Source: Eulemur rufifrons (taxonomy: Eukaryota; Chordata; Mammalia; Primates; Lemuridae). Taken from it: DNA of 64,000 nt. Positions 43,174-58,455 of this stretch are shown here, one piece after another. The notes under the pieces are model-generated. The model had not been told where the DNA came from. It made no database searches and saw nothing but the letters and a program-made list of their open reading frames with translations. The position numbers were made by a program, and so were the translations under genes. The stretch lies in assembly GCF_041146395.1 (NCBI RefSeq), contig NC_091006.1, positions 6,144,001 through 6,208,000 of the forward strand. The letters are read 5' to 3'. Numbering within the stretch: position 1 is the stretch's first letter; every line of letters begins with the position of its first letter.

Positions 43174-46100
43174 ATGGTGCGGGTCCGAGCTGTGGTGATG
43201 GCCCGAGATGACTCCAGTGGGGGCTGGCTGCCTGTGGGGGGCGGGGGCCTCAGCCAGGTGAGCGTATGTCGGGTCCGAGGGGCCAGGCCCGAGGGGGGGG
43301 CCCGCCAGGGGCACTACGTCATCCACGGGGAGCGCCTCCGGGACCAGAAAGTGAGCCACCCTGGGGTGTGGGGGTAGGGCTGGGCCCCGGGGAGGCAGGG
43401 GAGGGGGGCTGGGCGTGCGGAGGAGAGGTCAGGTTGTCTCCCAGCCTCGGAATCAAGCTGGGGTGTGGGATGGAGTTTGGAAGTGAATATCTGTCCGATG
43501 GATAAGAGTTGGGAATTTCAGGAATATTTGGGATACTAAGCAGGGCCTGTCCACTGCCATCTCCTGCTGGACTGTCACAGCAGCCTCCTGCCTGGGCCCC
43601 CTGCCCTGCTCTTGCTGCTCCCCTCCAACCCCAGTCTGTTCCACAGGGGCACTGCTAACACCCGACTCAGATCGTGCCCCTCCTCTGCTCAGAACCCTCC
43701 CGCGGCTCCACCTTGCTCAGAGATCCTCACCGCGAGGCCCTACACCAGCTGGCCCCTGTCTGCCCTAAGTATATGGAAGCATTTGGTGGGGGTCCATTTG
43801 GAAGTGTCAGTACAGTTGACAATCCTATATGTGGGTTCATCAGGAATAATGGGGCTGTCTGGTGCAATTTGGAAGGATAATGTTGAAGTTTCAACTGGGG
43901 ATGTAGTAGAAAGATCTGGATTGTTTGAAAAGGCTTGAGGGAAGGACTGCATTTCAGAACAGGCATTGGTAGAAGGATGTGGGGGGATTTGAAATGGTGA
44001 GAAAGAATCTAGCGCTAGGCAAGGATTTGAGGGAACATCCAAGGTGTGAACTAGCAACTGAAGGGGAGCCTGTGGAAGTTTAGTAAGAATATTTTGGGGT
44101 ACAGTTTCAAAAGATTATCGGGGCATCAGAAGGGGATTAACAGTAATATTGTGAGATGTCCAATAAAGTTTGGGGAGTACTACTGAGTCAGAAGGGGGGA
44201 TGTTGGGTTATTGGAAAAGGGTTAACAGATTTTTGAGGAATTTGATAAGGTTTTATTTTCCTACTGGGGTATCAGGGGAGGGTATTAGAAAAAGGTAGTC
44301 ATCAAGGAATCAACTGGGGAAAATACTGGAGTATCAGAGGTGTGCTTAATAAAATTGGGGAGTTGTACTGGAGTGTCAGTCAGGGTTCTGGGGTACACCT
44401 AGGATTGGGAAATGAGGTTTGTGGGATGCTGCAGTGGGAAGAGGGTTTGGGGGCAGAAGGGAAATCACATGCATGGGTGGGTAGGGGAATCTGACTCTGC
44501 CCCCTCCTGCCCCTTAGACGACCTTGGAGTGTACCCTGAGGCCAGGCTTGGTGTACAACAAAGTGAACCCCATCTTCCACCACTGGAGCCTGGGTGAATG
44601 CAAATTTGGGCTGACGTTTCAGAGTCCTGCAGAGGCTGATGAGTTCCAGAAGAGCCTGCTGGCAGCACTGGCCGCTCTGGGTCGAGGTGAGTGGCACAGG
44701 TGGTGGCACTGGGGGCTGTGGGGTGGGGGGAGCAGAAGCTGGGCCCAGGGAACTCACTTTCTGCCTCTCTCCCTGCCCTAGGCTCACTCACTCCCTCCTC
44801 TTCCTCCTCCTCCTCCTCCCCTTCCCAGGATACCGCAGAGACACCCTGCCCTCTGACGGTGAGTCTCCAGGATGCTTCTCTGCTGGGAGGGCAAGGGTTT
44901 TGTTCCTATTCCACAAAATTGGGCCCAAACTGTTAGTGTCAATTCAATCCCAGTTATTCTAGTTTTTCTTCCTGCCATGATTCACACATTGATTCCTGGG
45001 TATTTATTGAACACCTTCTGCGTAGCAGGCAGTGTTTTAGGCATGCAGGATACATCAATGAACAAAAAGTCCCTTTCCTTGTGGAGCTTCTATTCTAAAG
45101 TGGAAAGGAAACAATTTTTAAAAAAAGATAAATGATAAAAATGGATAAATATTAAAAGTAAATGCATGAACAAATTAATGACAACTCCATGCTTCAAGTT
45201 ACTCAGGCTACAAACCTTGGGATCATCCTTGACTCCTCATTTCTTATGCTTCTCATCTAATCTGTCAGCCAGTATTGGTTCTACTTTCAAAACGATCAGA
45301 ATGTGCTTCCAACCTGGTACCATCCAGTCTCATCTCCCACTGGACCATCTCAACAGCCTCTGACTGTCACCTCTCTCCCTCCTGTCCCCTAGTGTCTTCC
45401 CCACATGCAGCCAGAGGGATCCTATTGATGGCTGAATCAGATCATGCCCCTCTCCCACTTAGCACTCTCCCAGGGCTCCTGCTCAGGGTAAAGGACAAAG
45501 TCCTCATGGTGGCATGTAAGATCCTATGCCACCATCTGGCCCTGTGTTATTCTCCTGCTCACTCACTGTGCTCCATCCACATCGGCCTCTTCTCTCCTAC
45601 TCCAATAGGGCAGGCACATCCTGTCTCAGGGCCTTTGTACTGGCTGCTGTCTGGAACACCCTTTCCCAGATTTCCATAAGACTCATTCCCTTATTTCTTT
45701 CAGGGCTTCACACAAATATCACCTTCTTAGTGAGACTGTCTGTGGGTAATCTATTTAAAATTGCAATCTCCCAATGCTCCTTGTCTGGTTCTAATTTTTC
45801 CCCGTCTTCTAAGATATTTTCCTCATTTCCTTTCTGAAAAGACTGTTTTCTTATCTGTTAGTTTACGGTCCATCTCCCATGCTAGAATGTCAGCTCCAGG
45901 AGGGCAAGGATCTTTTGTTGGTTTCTTGCTGCAACTCCAGTGTCCAAAACAGTGCCTGGCACACAGTAAATATGTGTTGAGTAAATTGAATGAATGAATG
46001 CACAGAATGTTGGGTGCAATTTGGCACTTGCTGGCAACAGTGGGAGTTGCTGAGAACACCTGGAGGAACAAAACTGAGCCTCTGGGCAGAGAGAGGAGGA

Positions 46101-48322
46101 ATTCCAGGGTAGTGGGAGATAGAGGCAGGCCACACAGTCCGGCAGACAGTTCCCATCTGTTGAGCCCGTCCTCAGGAAAGGTGCTGTGCTCTCCACGCTC
46201 CATCTTGAATGCGCAATGGCTGTGGGAGTCTGGCACGTCGTGGGCACTCAATGAATGTATATTGATGATGGTGAACAGATGAGGTAGGAATTACGCCCAA
46301 GTTACAGAAAGGAAACTGAGGGTCTGAGAATGATGTTTCAGCTAGTGTCAGGACGGAGCCTGGTTTGGATGGGATGGTGAGTGCTCCGGGTGGGGGAACT
46401 GCCCCAGTGAAGGTGTGGTGGCAGGAATGAGGCAGGAGGCAGCTGGCTGGCCAAGGGAGAGGGGTTCTGGGAAGGTAGACGATTTGATGTTCTGTAGGGT
46501 GGTGAGCTGAGCAGATAAGAAGAGGGGTCTTGTAATAGCAGTAACCATTTCCAGCTTTTCCTGTACTTCTGGCACTTGTGTGCCCTGTGCAGTGGGTCCT
46601 AACCACATCCTTATGAATAGGTACTACTATGAGCCCCATTTTACAGAGGAGGAAACAGGCTCAAAGAGGTGAGCTCACTTGCCGGAGGTCACATAACCAG
46701 TCAGTGGCAGACCCGGGTTTGAACCCAGGCCTGCCTGGCCGCAGAGCCCTCGCTCTCAATGGGAGGGGGTCTGTGTGAGGGCATCGGCTGTGCCGGGGGT
46801 CCCCGCGCTGAGGCCGCCAATCTCCCCTAGTCCCACGTGGACAGCGACTCCTCCTCCAGTCACAGCCGCCAGGAGACGCCTCCCACCACCGCGGCCCCCA
46901 TCGTCACAATGGAGTCTGCTTCTGGCTTTGGGCCGGCCATGTCCCCCCAGCGTCGCCGCTCCTCGGCTCAGGTGCGACCTCTGCCCCCCAGCGGAAGTCT
47001 GAAGTCTGGGCTCGGGGTGGAATGAGGCTGGGCGCTGGGGTCCTGAAGGAGGCGGGAGCCGAGGCCCAGTGGGGGTGAGAAATACAGATCCCAGGGGATG
47101 ACTGACCTGTCTTCTGAGCTGGGAAGCGGGGACCATAGGGACAGATAAGGAGGTGTGGGGAACTAGGGAGAGCCTTGGAGGCCTGGGCTTCTCGGAGGAT
47201 TGGGGGGCTTCCTGTGTCTCCTGCGCCCTTGGAGCTTTTGAGGCCTTCTGAATTCCAGAGAAGTTTGGGGGATGGTTTGGACAATTCTCCTAGTGTATCC
47301 GAGGATGCTGGTCCTCATGGAAGTAGTCCTTCAGACGGCTTAATTCAAGAGGGTGGGGGTCCGGGCTGGGAAGGCTCAGTGCCTAAGGGGATAAAAGCAA
47401 CCCAGGGACTAGACTCCCGGGTCCTGAGGGAGGAGGTGGCTGGGGTCCAGAACTTCTGGATCTGAAGGTAGGAGGGACTGGCAACTGGGACTCCTGGATC
47501 TTGAGTGAGGACTGGGAGCCTTAAGCCACTGGGTCCTTAAGGTGTGGGCTAGAGGACAGATCCTTGGGTCTTCTGAGACTGGCGTGGATTCTGGTAGGTG
47601 GTGGGGAAGTCACAGACCCCCCGCTAACCTGATCTCCTTGTCCTTTCGTCCCCCAGAGCTACCCTCCGCTTCTACCGTTCATGGGGATTCCGGAGCCCTC
47701 AGAGCCCCTGGCCGGGGCCGGGGGCCTGGGCTGGGGCGGCCGCGGCTATGAGGATTACCGGCGCTCTGGGCCGCCGGCTCCCCTCGCCCTGTCCACCTGC
47801 GTCGTGCGCTTCGCCAAGACCGGCGCGTTGAGGGGCGCAGCCCTGGGGCCCCCAGCGGCACTACCTGTCCCTCTGACCGATGCTGCACCTCCAGCGCCCC
47901 CGGCTCGCCCGCCCCCGGGCCCGGGCCCAGGCCCTGCGCCGGCCAAGGCCTCCCCGGAGGCGGAGGAGGCTGCGCGCTGCGTGCATTGCCGCGCGCTGTT
48001 CCGCCGGCGAGCAGACGGGCGTGGTGGCCGCTGCGCTGAGGCCCCGGACCCGGGTCGCATACTGGTGCGCCGTCTCAGCTGCCTGTGGTGCGCAGAGAGC
48101 TTGCTCTACCACTGCCTGTCGGACGCCGAGGGCGACTTCTCGGACCCGTGCGCCTGCGAGCCTGGCCACCCACGCCCAGCCGCGCGCTGGGCTGCGCTGG
48201 CCGCGCTCTCCCTGGCGGTGCCCTGCCTCTGCTGCTATGCGCCCTTGCGCGCGTGCCACTGGGTCGCAGCGAGATGTGGCTGTGCCGGCTGCGGGGGTCG
48301 CCACGAGGAGGCTACACGGTGA
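43174..48322 (+). CDS. SPRED3: SPRED3, sprouty-related EVH1 domain protein 3
   Basis: Membrane-associated inhibitor of growth-factor-driven Ras-ERK signalling. Coding exons: 43174-43350, 44518-44686, 44782-44858, 46831-46971, 47657-48322; about 409 residues, in frame throughout. The EVH1 domain spans the first two coding exons ([18 protein letters not shown] at the N-terminus, then [20 protein letters not shown]). A serine run and a Ser/Pro linker follow. The C-terminal Sprouty domain lies in the last exon, with many cysteines from CVHC through [13 protein letters not shown] to CGCAGCGG. The start chosen is the first ATG of the exon whose acceptor AG is at 43,168-43,169. Paralogues carry a short extra N-terminal piece in an upstream exon, so a 5' exon under the CpG island near 41.6 kb is likely but not resolved here. 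Confidence 0.95.
43351..44517 (+). other. SPRED3 intron with L2 piece and degenerate short repeats
   Basis: A sense L2-like piece lies at about 43,560-43,760. From about 43,770 to 44,400 the theme of 'ggggta' followed by 'gtatcag' recurs irregularly, as in an eroded minisatellite. Confidence 0.4.
44990..45130 (-). repeat. L2 LINE 3' end, antisense
   Basis: Inverted L2 tail (ggtatttattgaacaccttc; gtggagcttctattctaaag). Confidence 0.65.
45340..46005 (+). repeat. L2 LINE 3' region, sense
   Basis: A well-preserved L2 end with ordered phrases (cagggcctttgtactggctg; aatgtcagctccaggagggc; acagtgcctggcacacagta) and a gaatgaatgaatg tail. It is the most complete L2 in the window. Confidence 0.8.
46560..46745 (-). 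repeat. MIR SINE, antisense
   Basis: Inverted MIR phrases 'ccccattttacagaggagga' and 'gcagacccgggtttgaaccc', about 90 bases before a SPRED3 exon. Confidence 0.7.
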
Positions 48323-49166
48323 GAATGGCCTGGCGGGTCCTGTAGCCAGACCGAGGACCCAAAATGGAGGGTCCAGGACCCCGGACTCCATTTGGACCTA
48401 AAACCCAAACCTAGGCACATCCGGAACTTGGAGCTTGCGTTTGGATTGAGAGATCCCAGACTTGGAACCTGGACCCCAAACCTAGGACTGAGAGACCCCA
48501 GACCCAGCTTCATTGGGATGTCTGTCCAAGAGGTCCCGGGTGTCCTGAGTTCTGGCGTTCCCCCATCTCGCCGCCCCCCACCCCCCAGGAGGCTCCAGGC
48601 ATCCCCAGAGTGTACGTCAGAAGAGCTAGGAGCACACAGATCCCTGAGAGACACAGGGCCCTGAACCCTAACTTCATGTTCAAGTTACCAACTCAGATCC
48701 TGGTCACACCTGGCACCATGATCCTCAGATTACAACCCCAGAATTAGGAGTTGCCAATACCTAACCCTGCTTGTATCCAATTACTCCCAGATCTTGAGAC
48801 CGTAGGACCCAGAATTACCCCCAGTTGGTCCCTGAACGTTCCCCTAAGACCTGGTGCACCCACATCTCAGATGTTTTTGTAGCCCTACAAGTTCTGAGAC
48901 ATCAAACCCTCCTGGGTTTGAGATTTCATTATGTTCTGGAATCACCAGATACTGGCTCCAAGTCTACTCGCTACTGAGTGCCCACAGACCCCCCAAGACC
49001 TAGCCTCAGGTTCAGAAACGCTGAGATCTAAAATGTCCAGGTAACCCCCAGATGCTCTAGGACCCCATACTCTTGAGATGCACTGAGTCCTTGTATATGC
49101 TCAAATGTGAGATGTTCTCTGCCCAAAATGACTTGGGAGACCCACCCCAGAGCCCCCCAGATCCAG

Positions 49167-49202
<36 letters not shown>

Positions 49203-50300
49203 AGACAGAGTCTCACTCTGTTGCCCAGGCTAGAGTGAGTGCCGTGGCGTCAGCCTAGCTCACAGCAACCTCAAACTCCTGGGCTCAAGTGATCCTCCTG
49301 CCTCAGCCTCCCAAGTAGCTGGGACTACAGGCATGCACCACCATGCCCGGCTAATTTTTTGTATATATATATTTTAGTTGTCCATATAATTTCTCTCTAT
49401 TTTTAGTAGAGACGGAGTCTCACTCTTGCTCAGGCTGGTCTCGAACTCCTGACCTCGAGCGATCCACCCGCCTCGGCCTCCCAGAGTGCTAGGATTACAG
49501 GCGTGAGCCACCGCGCCCGGCCAGATCCAGATATTGAACACCAAAATGCTCTGGGAGCCAGGGACCAAAGACCTCTGTAGACCCACCCCTCCCAAACCAG
49601 TGTTCTCAGGAGTCTTGGATTTCATACATAGGACTCTGAGGTGCCTGGTATCCTCAAGGTGTTTCAACTGAAGGCCACCAACACCTCAGGGCCCAAGATA
49701 CTGGTCTCACATCCTCAAATAGCCCTCTTCCAGTCCACTTTGGTCCTGGATTTTGAGACCCAAAATGTCCTGGAATCTTTGGCTTCCTTCTATCCACAGA
49801 TCCCCAATTCCTTAAAAGCTGGGGTTCCAGCTCCCAGAGGATGGGTTGGTCATGGTAACCTAGACCTCTGACCCCTTGGCCCTCAGCCCTTGAGTGACCC
49901 CAAGGTGCTTTAGGAGTATTGAATCCAAGGCCGCAAGGTGCCATTGACCCCCCAGATGCAGGATTCAAGCCCCCACAACGTTGGGATTGTTCCTGATCCA
50001 AGACCTTGGTCCCTCCATACCAGAGACATTCAGATTTGAGGTGCCCCAAGACCCTGGCACTCAGACCCCAGATTTCTTTGACTCAAACCTCTCTAGCCTG
50101 ATGAAGCCCTCCAGATGCCTCTACCCCTGATTCCCCAGGCCCCTTGTGTGCATCCCCTGAGACCCGCCACCCCTTGAATCCTGTGTCCGTAGGCCCCTGA
50201 GACCCCAAGGTCCCAGATTCTCGAATTCTGGACCTCAGCCCAAGCCTCTCAGCCATCCTCAGAGTTACCCCTTTATCCACTATTTTGAACTCATATTCCT
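48323..50300 (+). repeat. SPRED3 3' flank: degenerate 'tgagacccca' tandem sequence
   Basis: After the SPRED3 stop, phrases such as 'gagaccccagac', 'cctgagacccc' and 'cccagatgc' recur at irregular 30-60 base intervals for almost 2 kb, broken by an Alu at 49,172-49,520. It may be part of the SPRED3 3'UTR; no clear polyadenylation signal was found. Confidence 0.45.
49172..49520 (-). mobile_element. Lemur-type Alu, antisense
   Basis: 15-base duplications (ccagatccagatatt) at 49,157-49,171 and 49,521-49,535 flank a full-length element with a 30-base T run. Confidence 0.93.
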
Positions 50301-51780
50301 AGATTTTAGAACACCTGGGAGTTCCCCCACTCCCACCTCTAGGACCCATCATTGCCACAGATAATTGTGTAGACTATTCACTAAGCAAGGCAACAGCCAG
50401 GGGTTGAGTGGGGTTGGAACTCACAAGCTGGGCCCTCAGCAAGAGGCTGCACAACTGCTCCTACGGCTCTGCTCAGACCCCTCTGTCCCCCCACCACTCC
50501 CCAGTCCCCAGCCTTGCAGACCCTCCTCCACGCCCAACCTTGAGCCCTAGCCCTGGTCCAAGTCCTTCCTTTTATGTTCTGCCTCCCCATTAACCCCTTC
50601 TCTTCCATTTCTGAGTGGGATGTTGCTGCAGACAGTTTGAGAGCCTGTTTCATGGCCCTCTTCTGGGCAAGGGGTATGCCACACTCTCTTTCCCCTAAGT
50701 GGAATGGGACTTCTTAGGTATATTCCCCTAAGTGGAATAGGAATGTGCCTAAGGTCTGGTGTCCTGTATTGGGGGAGGGGTTCAAAGTCTTGGAGCAAGA
50801 CAGTCTCAACGTTTGGGCTTGGGACCTGCATCTGGCCCCCAAGCATTTGGAAATGTGCACTTCCCTTTCTTCATTACCCAGACTTGGATGGCCTTGTAGG
50901 GGTTCAAGGGATAGGTTTTTCTGTCACTTCTTTTAAATTATTAACTATTTATTACATCCGGAACCTGTGAGATTCAGCTCTCCCAACCAGACCCTGGGAT
51001 GGGTGAGAGAAAAGGGGGTGGGGTGTCCCTCCCATCCCCACTCTGCCCAGCTCTCATCACTGTCAGACCCACCAGAGCTGAGGGTGGAGGGACTGGGGGC
51101 TGGGGCAGCCTGGGTCCCCCTCCCCCTCTCTGTGCCTCGGTCTCCCCCCTTCCGTGGTGGGCGGGGGGGAAGCTCCATTCTTAACCTACCTCGTTTTGGG
51201 GAGGGGTGGGACGGGGGGGCCAGAGTGCTGTATGGTGCTGTGGGACGCAGATGAAGCAGTGGGGGCTGGGGAAAGATTCCCCGGCACCACCTCCCAGCAG
51301 CACCTCTCCCAGGTCTCCCAGTCCTGCTCCCTGCTGGTACCCACCTCGGATCCATGATTACCCTCCATTGCCCCCAAATCTGGGGTAGATGGAGGGTTGA
51401 CCCTGGGACCCAGGAAGACCTCAGACCCTGGAGCCCCCAGGCCCAATTTCCCAGCTGCTTGCTCCTCAGATTGGATGCTTGGTCCCCAGACTTGGGGGAG
51501 GCACCCCAACATTTATCTTCCTGATCTTGATTCCAAGCCAGTCTGTGACCTCACTATTGTCAATGTCAGTGCAGGCTGAAATGGTGGGGGAGGATGGGGG
51601 CCAAAGACCCAGCCTTGTCATCAGGGGAGGGGGGCATGAGATCTGCTCCAAGAAATGTCTGTGACAAAGTCTCAGCCTGTGTTATTTATTTGTAGTGGCG
51701 TGCCCCATCCACTCACCTTTCTGAACTGCCAGTCTTCTGCCTAAATTCTTGTTTCCCCTCCACATCCTTTAGTCCCAAGC
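50301..51780 (+). other. Intergenic sequence between SPRED3 and FAM98C
   Basis: Mostly unique, GC-rich in 50,990-51,430. No open reading frame with family resemblance and no named repeat is seen. It could hold the distal SPRED3 3'UTR. Confidence 0.4.
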
Positions 51781-51789
51781 AGATCCTCC

Positions 51790-52610
51790 AGCTGAGTTTT
51801 ATAGTCCCTCAACAAGCACATATATTGAACACCCGTCCTGTGCCAAGCTGTGTTATAGGCACTGGAATAAAGCAGTGAGCAGAACACAAAGAAATCCCTT
51901 CCCACAGAGAGCTCATCAATTTTATGGTGCGAGACACAATATGTTAATGACTTAATATGCTAGAAATGATATAAACTATGAAGAAAAAATAAAGTGGGGA
52001 TGGGGGATACAGGCAGTTTTGGCCGGAGTTGTCAGGTTAGGCCTTACACAGGAACTGGCAGTTGAATAAAGCCCTGAACAAGGTGAGGGAGTCCTGTGGA
52101 TGTCTGCAGGGAAGAGCATTCCAAGGAAAGGGAACAGCCAGTGCAAGGCCCTGAGGCAGAAGTGTGTCCGGGAAGTCTGAGGAACATTGAGGAAGCTAGA
52201 GTGTCTGGCAAGGAGAAAGCAAGGAGAGTACTAGGAGGTGACAGGGCAGATATGTGGGCCCTTGCAAGCCATTGTATGCACTTTGGTTTTTACCCTGAGG
52301 GAGATGGAGCCACAGGAAGGCTCCAAGCATGGGAGGGATGTGGCCTGATTCAGGTGTTCTCTGCTGCATGTGGGCAACAGACGGACTGGGGGTTAGGTGC
52401 TGGGGGTGGGGGCAGGCTGATGGGGATGAGGCTGCTGTGACCATCCAGGACAATTCAATGGTGGATAGGACCAGAGTGAGTGCAGGGGAGTGGGGAGAAG
52501 TCGGCAGATACTGGCTCTATTTTGAAGGTAGAATCCACAGATTTATATATGGGGTTTGCTGTAAGGAGAGGAGTCAAGGTTATAAGTCCAAGTTTTTGGA
52601 CTGAGCTTTT
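51790..52610 (-). repeat. L2 LINE, long antisense copy
   Basis: Ordered antisense L2 phrases run from the inverted tail (caagcacatatattgaacac) through 'gaagagcattccaaggaaag' and 'gtgcaaggccctgaggcaga' to upstream L2 sequence. Confidence 0.7.
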
Positions 52611-52924
52611 TTTTTTTTTACATAGCTCCCAACAGTCTTTGAACCTGAGCAATTTTAAATGTTTTATTGAGGTCAACAAATGGTCCCTTGAGTGCCCTGC
52701 CTTGGAGTAATCAGGGCTCTGGAGATACTCTATTAAAGGCAGGCTCTGCTCCTGAGGAACAAACTCTGGCCCTCGGTTCTTCCCAGAGGCTCCCAGTCCA
52801 CTCCCCCGCCCAGCAGAATTATCTAGGAGCTGCTGGAAACCAGGATAGAGTAAGGAAGAGATCAGATCTGGAACCATTATTAAAAACAGCAATAAAAGCA
52901 TCAGCAATAACAGAAGAAATTGGT

Positions 52925-53275
52925 TCAGTGGTTAAAGAACATGGAATTTGGAACTAGATCCTTGAGTCCTGGTACCACTACTCTGTGACTTATCCTCTCT
53001 GAGCCTCAGTTTGCTTTTCTGTAAAACACGGATAAGATACTTTAACCCAATAGCACACACTAACTGCTTAATATGTTAGTTGTTATTTTTAATTGAGTAC
53101 CCTCTCTATATCTGCTAAGCACTTTTTACATACAGAACTCTAATCCTCACAGCTCTTCAGAGGTAGGTGCTGTTATTATCTTCATTATACAGATGGGAAA
53201 CAAGTTGGCAGGAACACAGAGCTGACGAGTAGGGGAGTCAAACCCTAACCCTTGTTTGCCTGACTGCTAGGGTGC
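52925..53275. repeat. Two adjacent MIR-like SINEs
   Basis: A sense MIR at 52,925-53,085 (gagcctcagtttgcttttct) is followed by an antisense MIR-like piece at about 53,095-53,275 (ttatacagatgggaaacaag). Confidence 0.6.
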
Positions 53276-53559
53276 TATCTCTTAATAACTGTGGCGTATT
53301 GTACCTGCTCACTCCAAGGCCTAACGGGCACATTGTGCTCGATGAGCGGGCCTAGCTCTGGTGGGGAGTGGGTGTGAGGGGTGAGCCGGGATTCCTGGGT
53401 CCCTAACATAATTCCAACTCTAGGGCAGAAAAGAGGAAGCGAGTTTCTGGATTTAGGCCAGAGTTGGTGAACAACCCTCGGCTTTAAGAGCAGAAGCAAC
53501 TGAGGGAAGCTGAAGAAAAGGAAACAGAAGTTGCTTTTATGTCGCCATGGTAGCGACAC

Positions 53560-53847
53560 CCGGTAGCTTGTCGCGACAGCTGGGACCTGAACGCACGCTC
53601 TGGAATTTACAGCGCCAGGGGGCGTTCCCAGACCCCTGACAGGTTACCCGAAGGGCGGTGCTGGAGGGCGTGGGGCGGGTTCTGCCTCCTCCTGCGCCAA
53701 TTGGAGTCCGAAGCCCCCCTTGCGAGGAGAGGCTGATTGGTCGGTGCCGCTACAATACGCACGGGGGCCGGGTGCGCGCGGCGCTCCAGGGGCGGGGCCT
53801 ACCGCCGGCCGGTAGGGGGCGCGCACCGAGGCAGAGGAGACGCTTTC

Positions 53848-53850
<3 letters not shown>
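53560..53850 (+). promoter_or_regulatory. FAM98C CpG-rich promoter with two CCAAT boxes
   Basis: CpG-rich sequence directly precedes the FAM98C start. A forward CCAAT lies at 53,697-53,701 and a reversed one (ATTGG) at 53,736-53,740, about 110-150 bases upstream of the ATG. This paired arrangement fits NF-Y-driven housekeeping promoters. No TATA box is evident. Confidence 0.6.
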
Positions 53851-56998
<3,148 letters not shown>

Positions 56999-57176
56999 AG
57001 TAGGACTGCTGGCAGGGGGCTCCTCCGCGAGATGCTAATGCCAGCGGTAAGCCCTGGGGAGTCAGTTTGAGGCTTTCCCTTGGTACTTGGCACCAAAGCC
57101 CCCATCCCCTGTTCCTGAGGCCCCTAATGTCCTAGCCCCATCCACTGCTCAACACCAAGAACTGAGTTTTCTGAAA

Positions 57177-57182
57177 AATAAA
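57177..57182 (+). terminator. FAM98C polyadenylation signal
   Basis: An AATAAA lies 179 bases past the FAM98C stop codon, in an AT-rich patch. The reverse strand of the same patch reads ATTAAA, a weak signal that might serve the convergent RASGRP4 transcript. Confidence 0.75.
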
Positions 57183-57369
57183 TTTAATTTATGACAGCCG
57201 TAGGACCTATCTCTGCAGGGCCAGGTTGGGGTGCTTCGGTCTGGGGGGTGCGGGTCTCTGCTCCCTGGGTCTGGACAGGCCCCTGTGGCTCTGACCTGCA
57301 AAGTCCTTTGCTCTTCAGCAATACATCTGTCCCTTCCTGTGGGCGTGGGGAAGGGTATATTCAGGCATT

Positions 57370-57960
57370 GGACGAACGTTTGTCCGGTGTTCACACACGC
57401 CAGCCGTGTTCTAGGCACCAGCGACACAGCAGGGAAAGACACAGACAGAAATCCCTAATCCCTGCTGTCCTGGAGCTGACATCCCTGGTGAGGAAAGGCA
57501 GACATTGAAAAGGGGACCAGGTAAGATGTCTAGTTTGTCAGATGGGGAAAGTTCTGTGAAAATAAAGCAGGGAGGCAGGATGGGGACTGTGGGAGGACTG
57601 CATCTTTGAGTATGGTCAGGGAAGCTTCACGAAGGGGCCATGTGAGCAAAGTCCCAAGGAGGGAGCCAGGTGGGCCTGGGGAAGAGTGTTCCAGGCAGAG
57701 GGAACAGCCAGTGCAAAGGCCCTGAGGTAGCAGTATTTGGGGCATGTTCAGGAAACATCAAAACCAGCGTAACTGAAGTAGGGTGAGTAAGGAGGTGAGG
57801 GCTGGGAGGTGAGGTCAGAGAGGTGTTGAGGCGGATTGTGCGGGGCTTTGTGGGCCACAGTGAGGATCTGGCTTTTACCCTGATGAGAGGAGCCATAGGA
57901 GGACTCTGAGCAGAGGAGGGCTGTGATCTGACTTAGGGGTTTGCAGGCTCCTGTTCCATC
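57370..57960 (-). repeat. L2 LINE 3' region, antisense
   Basis: Ordered antisense L2 phrases, including 'gaagagtgttccaggcagag' and 'gtgcaaaggccctgaggtag'. It separates the convergent ends of FAM98C and RASGRP4. Confidence 0.7.
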
Positions 57961-58044
57961 CCCTTCCCAGCCTTCTCTGCCGTCTCTGGAAGCCCAGAGT
58001 CTGGAACTACCTGCTCCGTCCTTGCCCCCTCCTGACTCCTGGTC

Positions 58045-58265
58045 AGTGTAGCATATTGGTCAGGAGCTTCAGTTTTAGAGGCTGACAGAAGACCTGGCTT
58101 TGAGTCCTGCCTCCAGTCCTTGGCATCTCTGCCACCTTGGGCCAGCAGCTTAACCTCCCCGAGCCTTAGTCTCCTCATATGTGAAATAGAAGTTTAGGGA
58201 GGTGGTGAGATGATCCCTGAATCTAAATATAACCGACACAGAGCTGCACAGATACTCAGTGCAGG
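58045..58265 (+). repeat. MIR SINE
   Basis: MIR phrases 'gaagacctggctttgagtcc' and 'ttagtctcctcatatgtgaa'. Confidence 0.7.
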
Positions 58266-58455
58266 AAGAGAGAAGTATGATTAGTACCCACTGTGATGCA
58301 AGAGAAGAAAATAGCTTTCAGGGTTAGAGACGATGGACATGTCACCAAAGACAGTGTGAACAGGGAGGGAGCAGTGCCTTTGGGGGCCCTGCTGGAGGCT
58401 GAGGGCAGGACTGGAGACTGACTGGGGGAAGGGAGAGAGGAGACTGAAGTGATGT

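Noticed and set aside
47755..48391. Minus-strand ORFs opposite the last SPRED3 exon
   Set aside because: They overlap the conserved Sprouty-domain coding exon and owe their length to high GC content.
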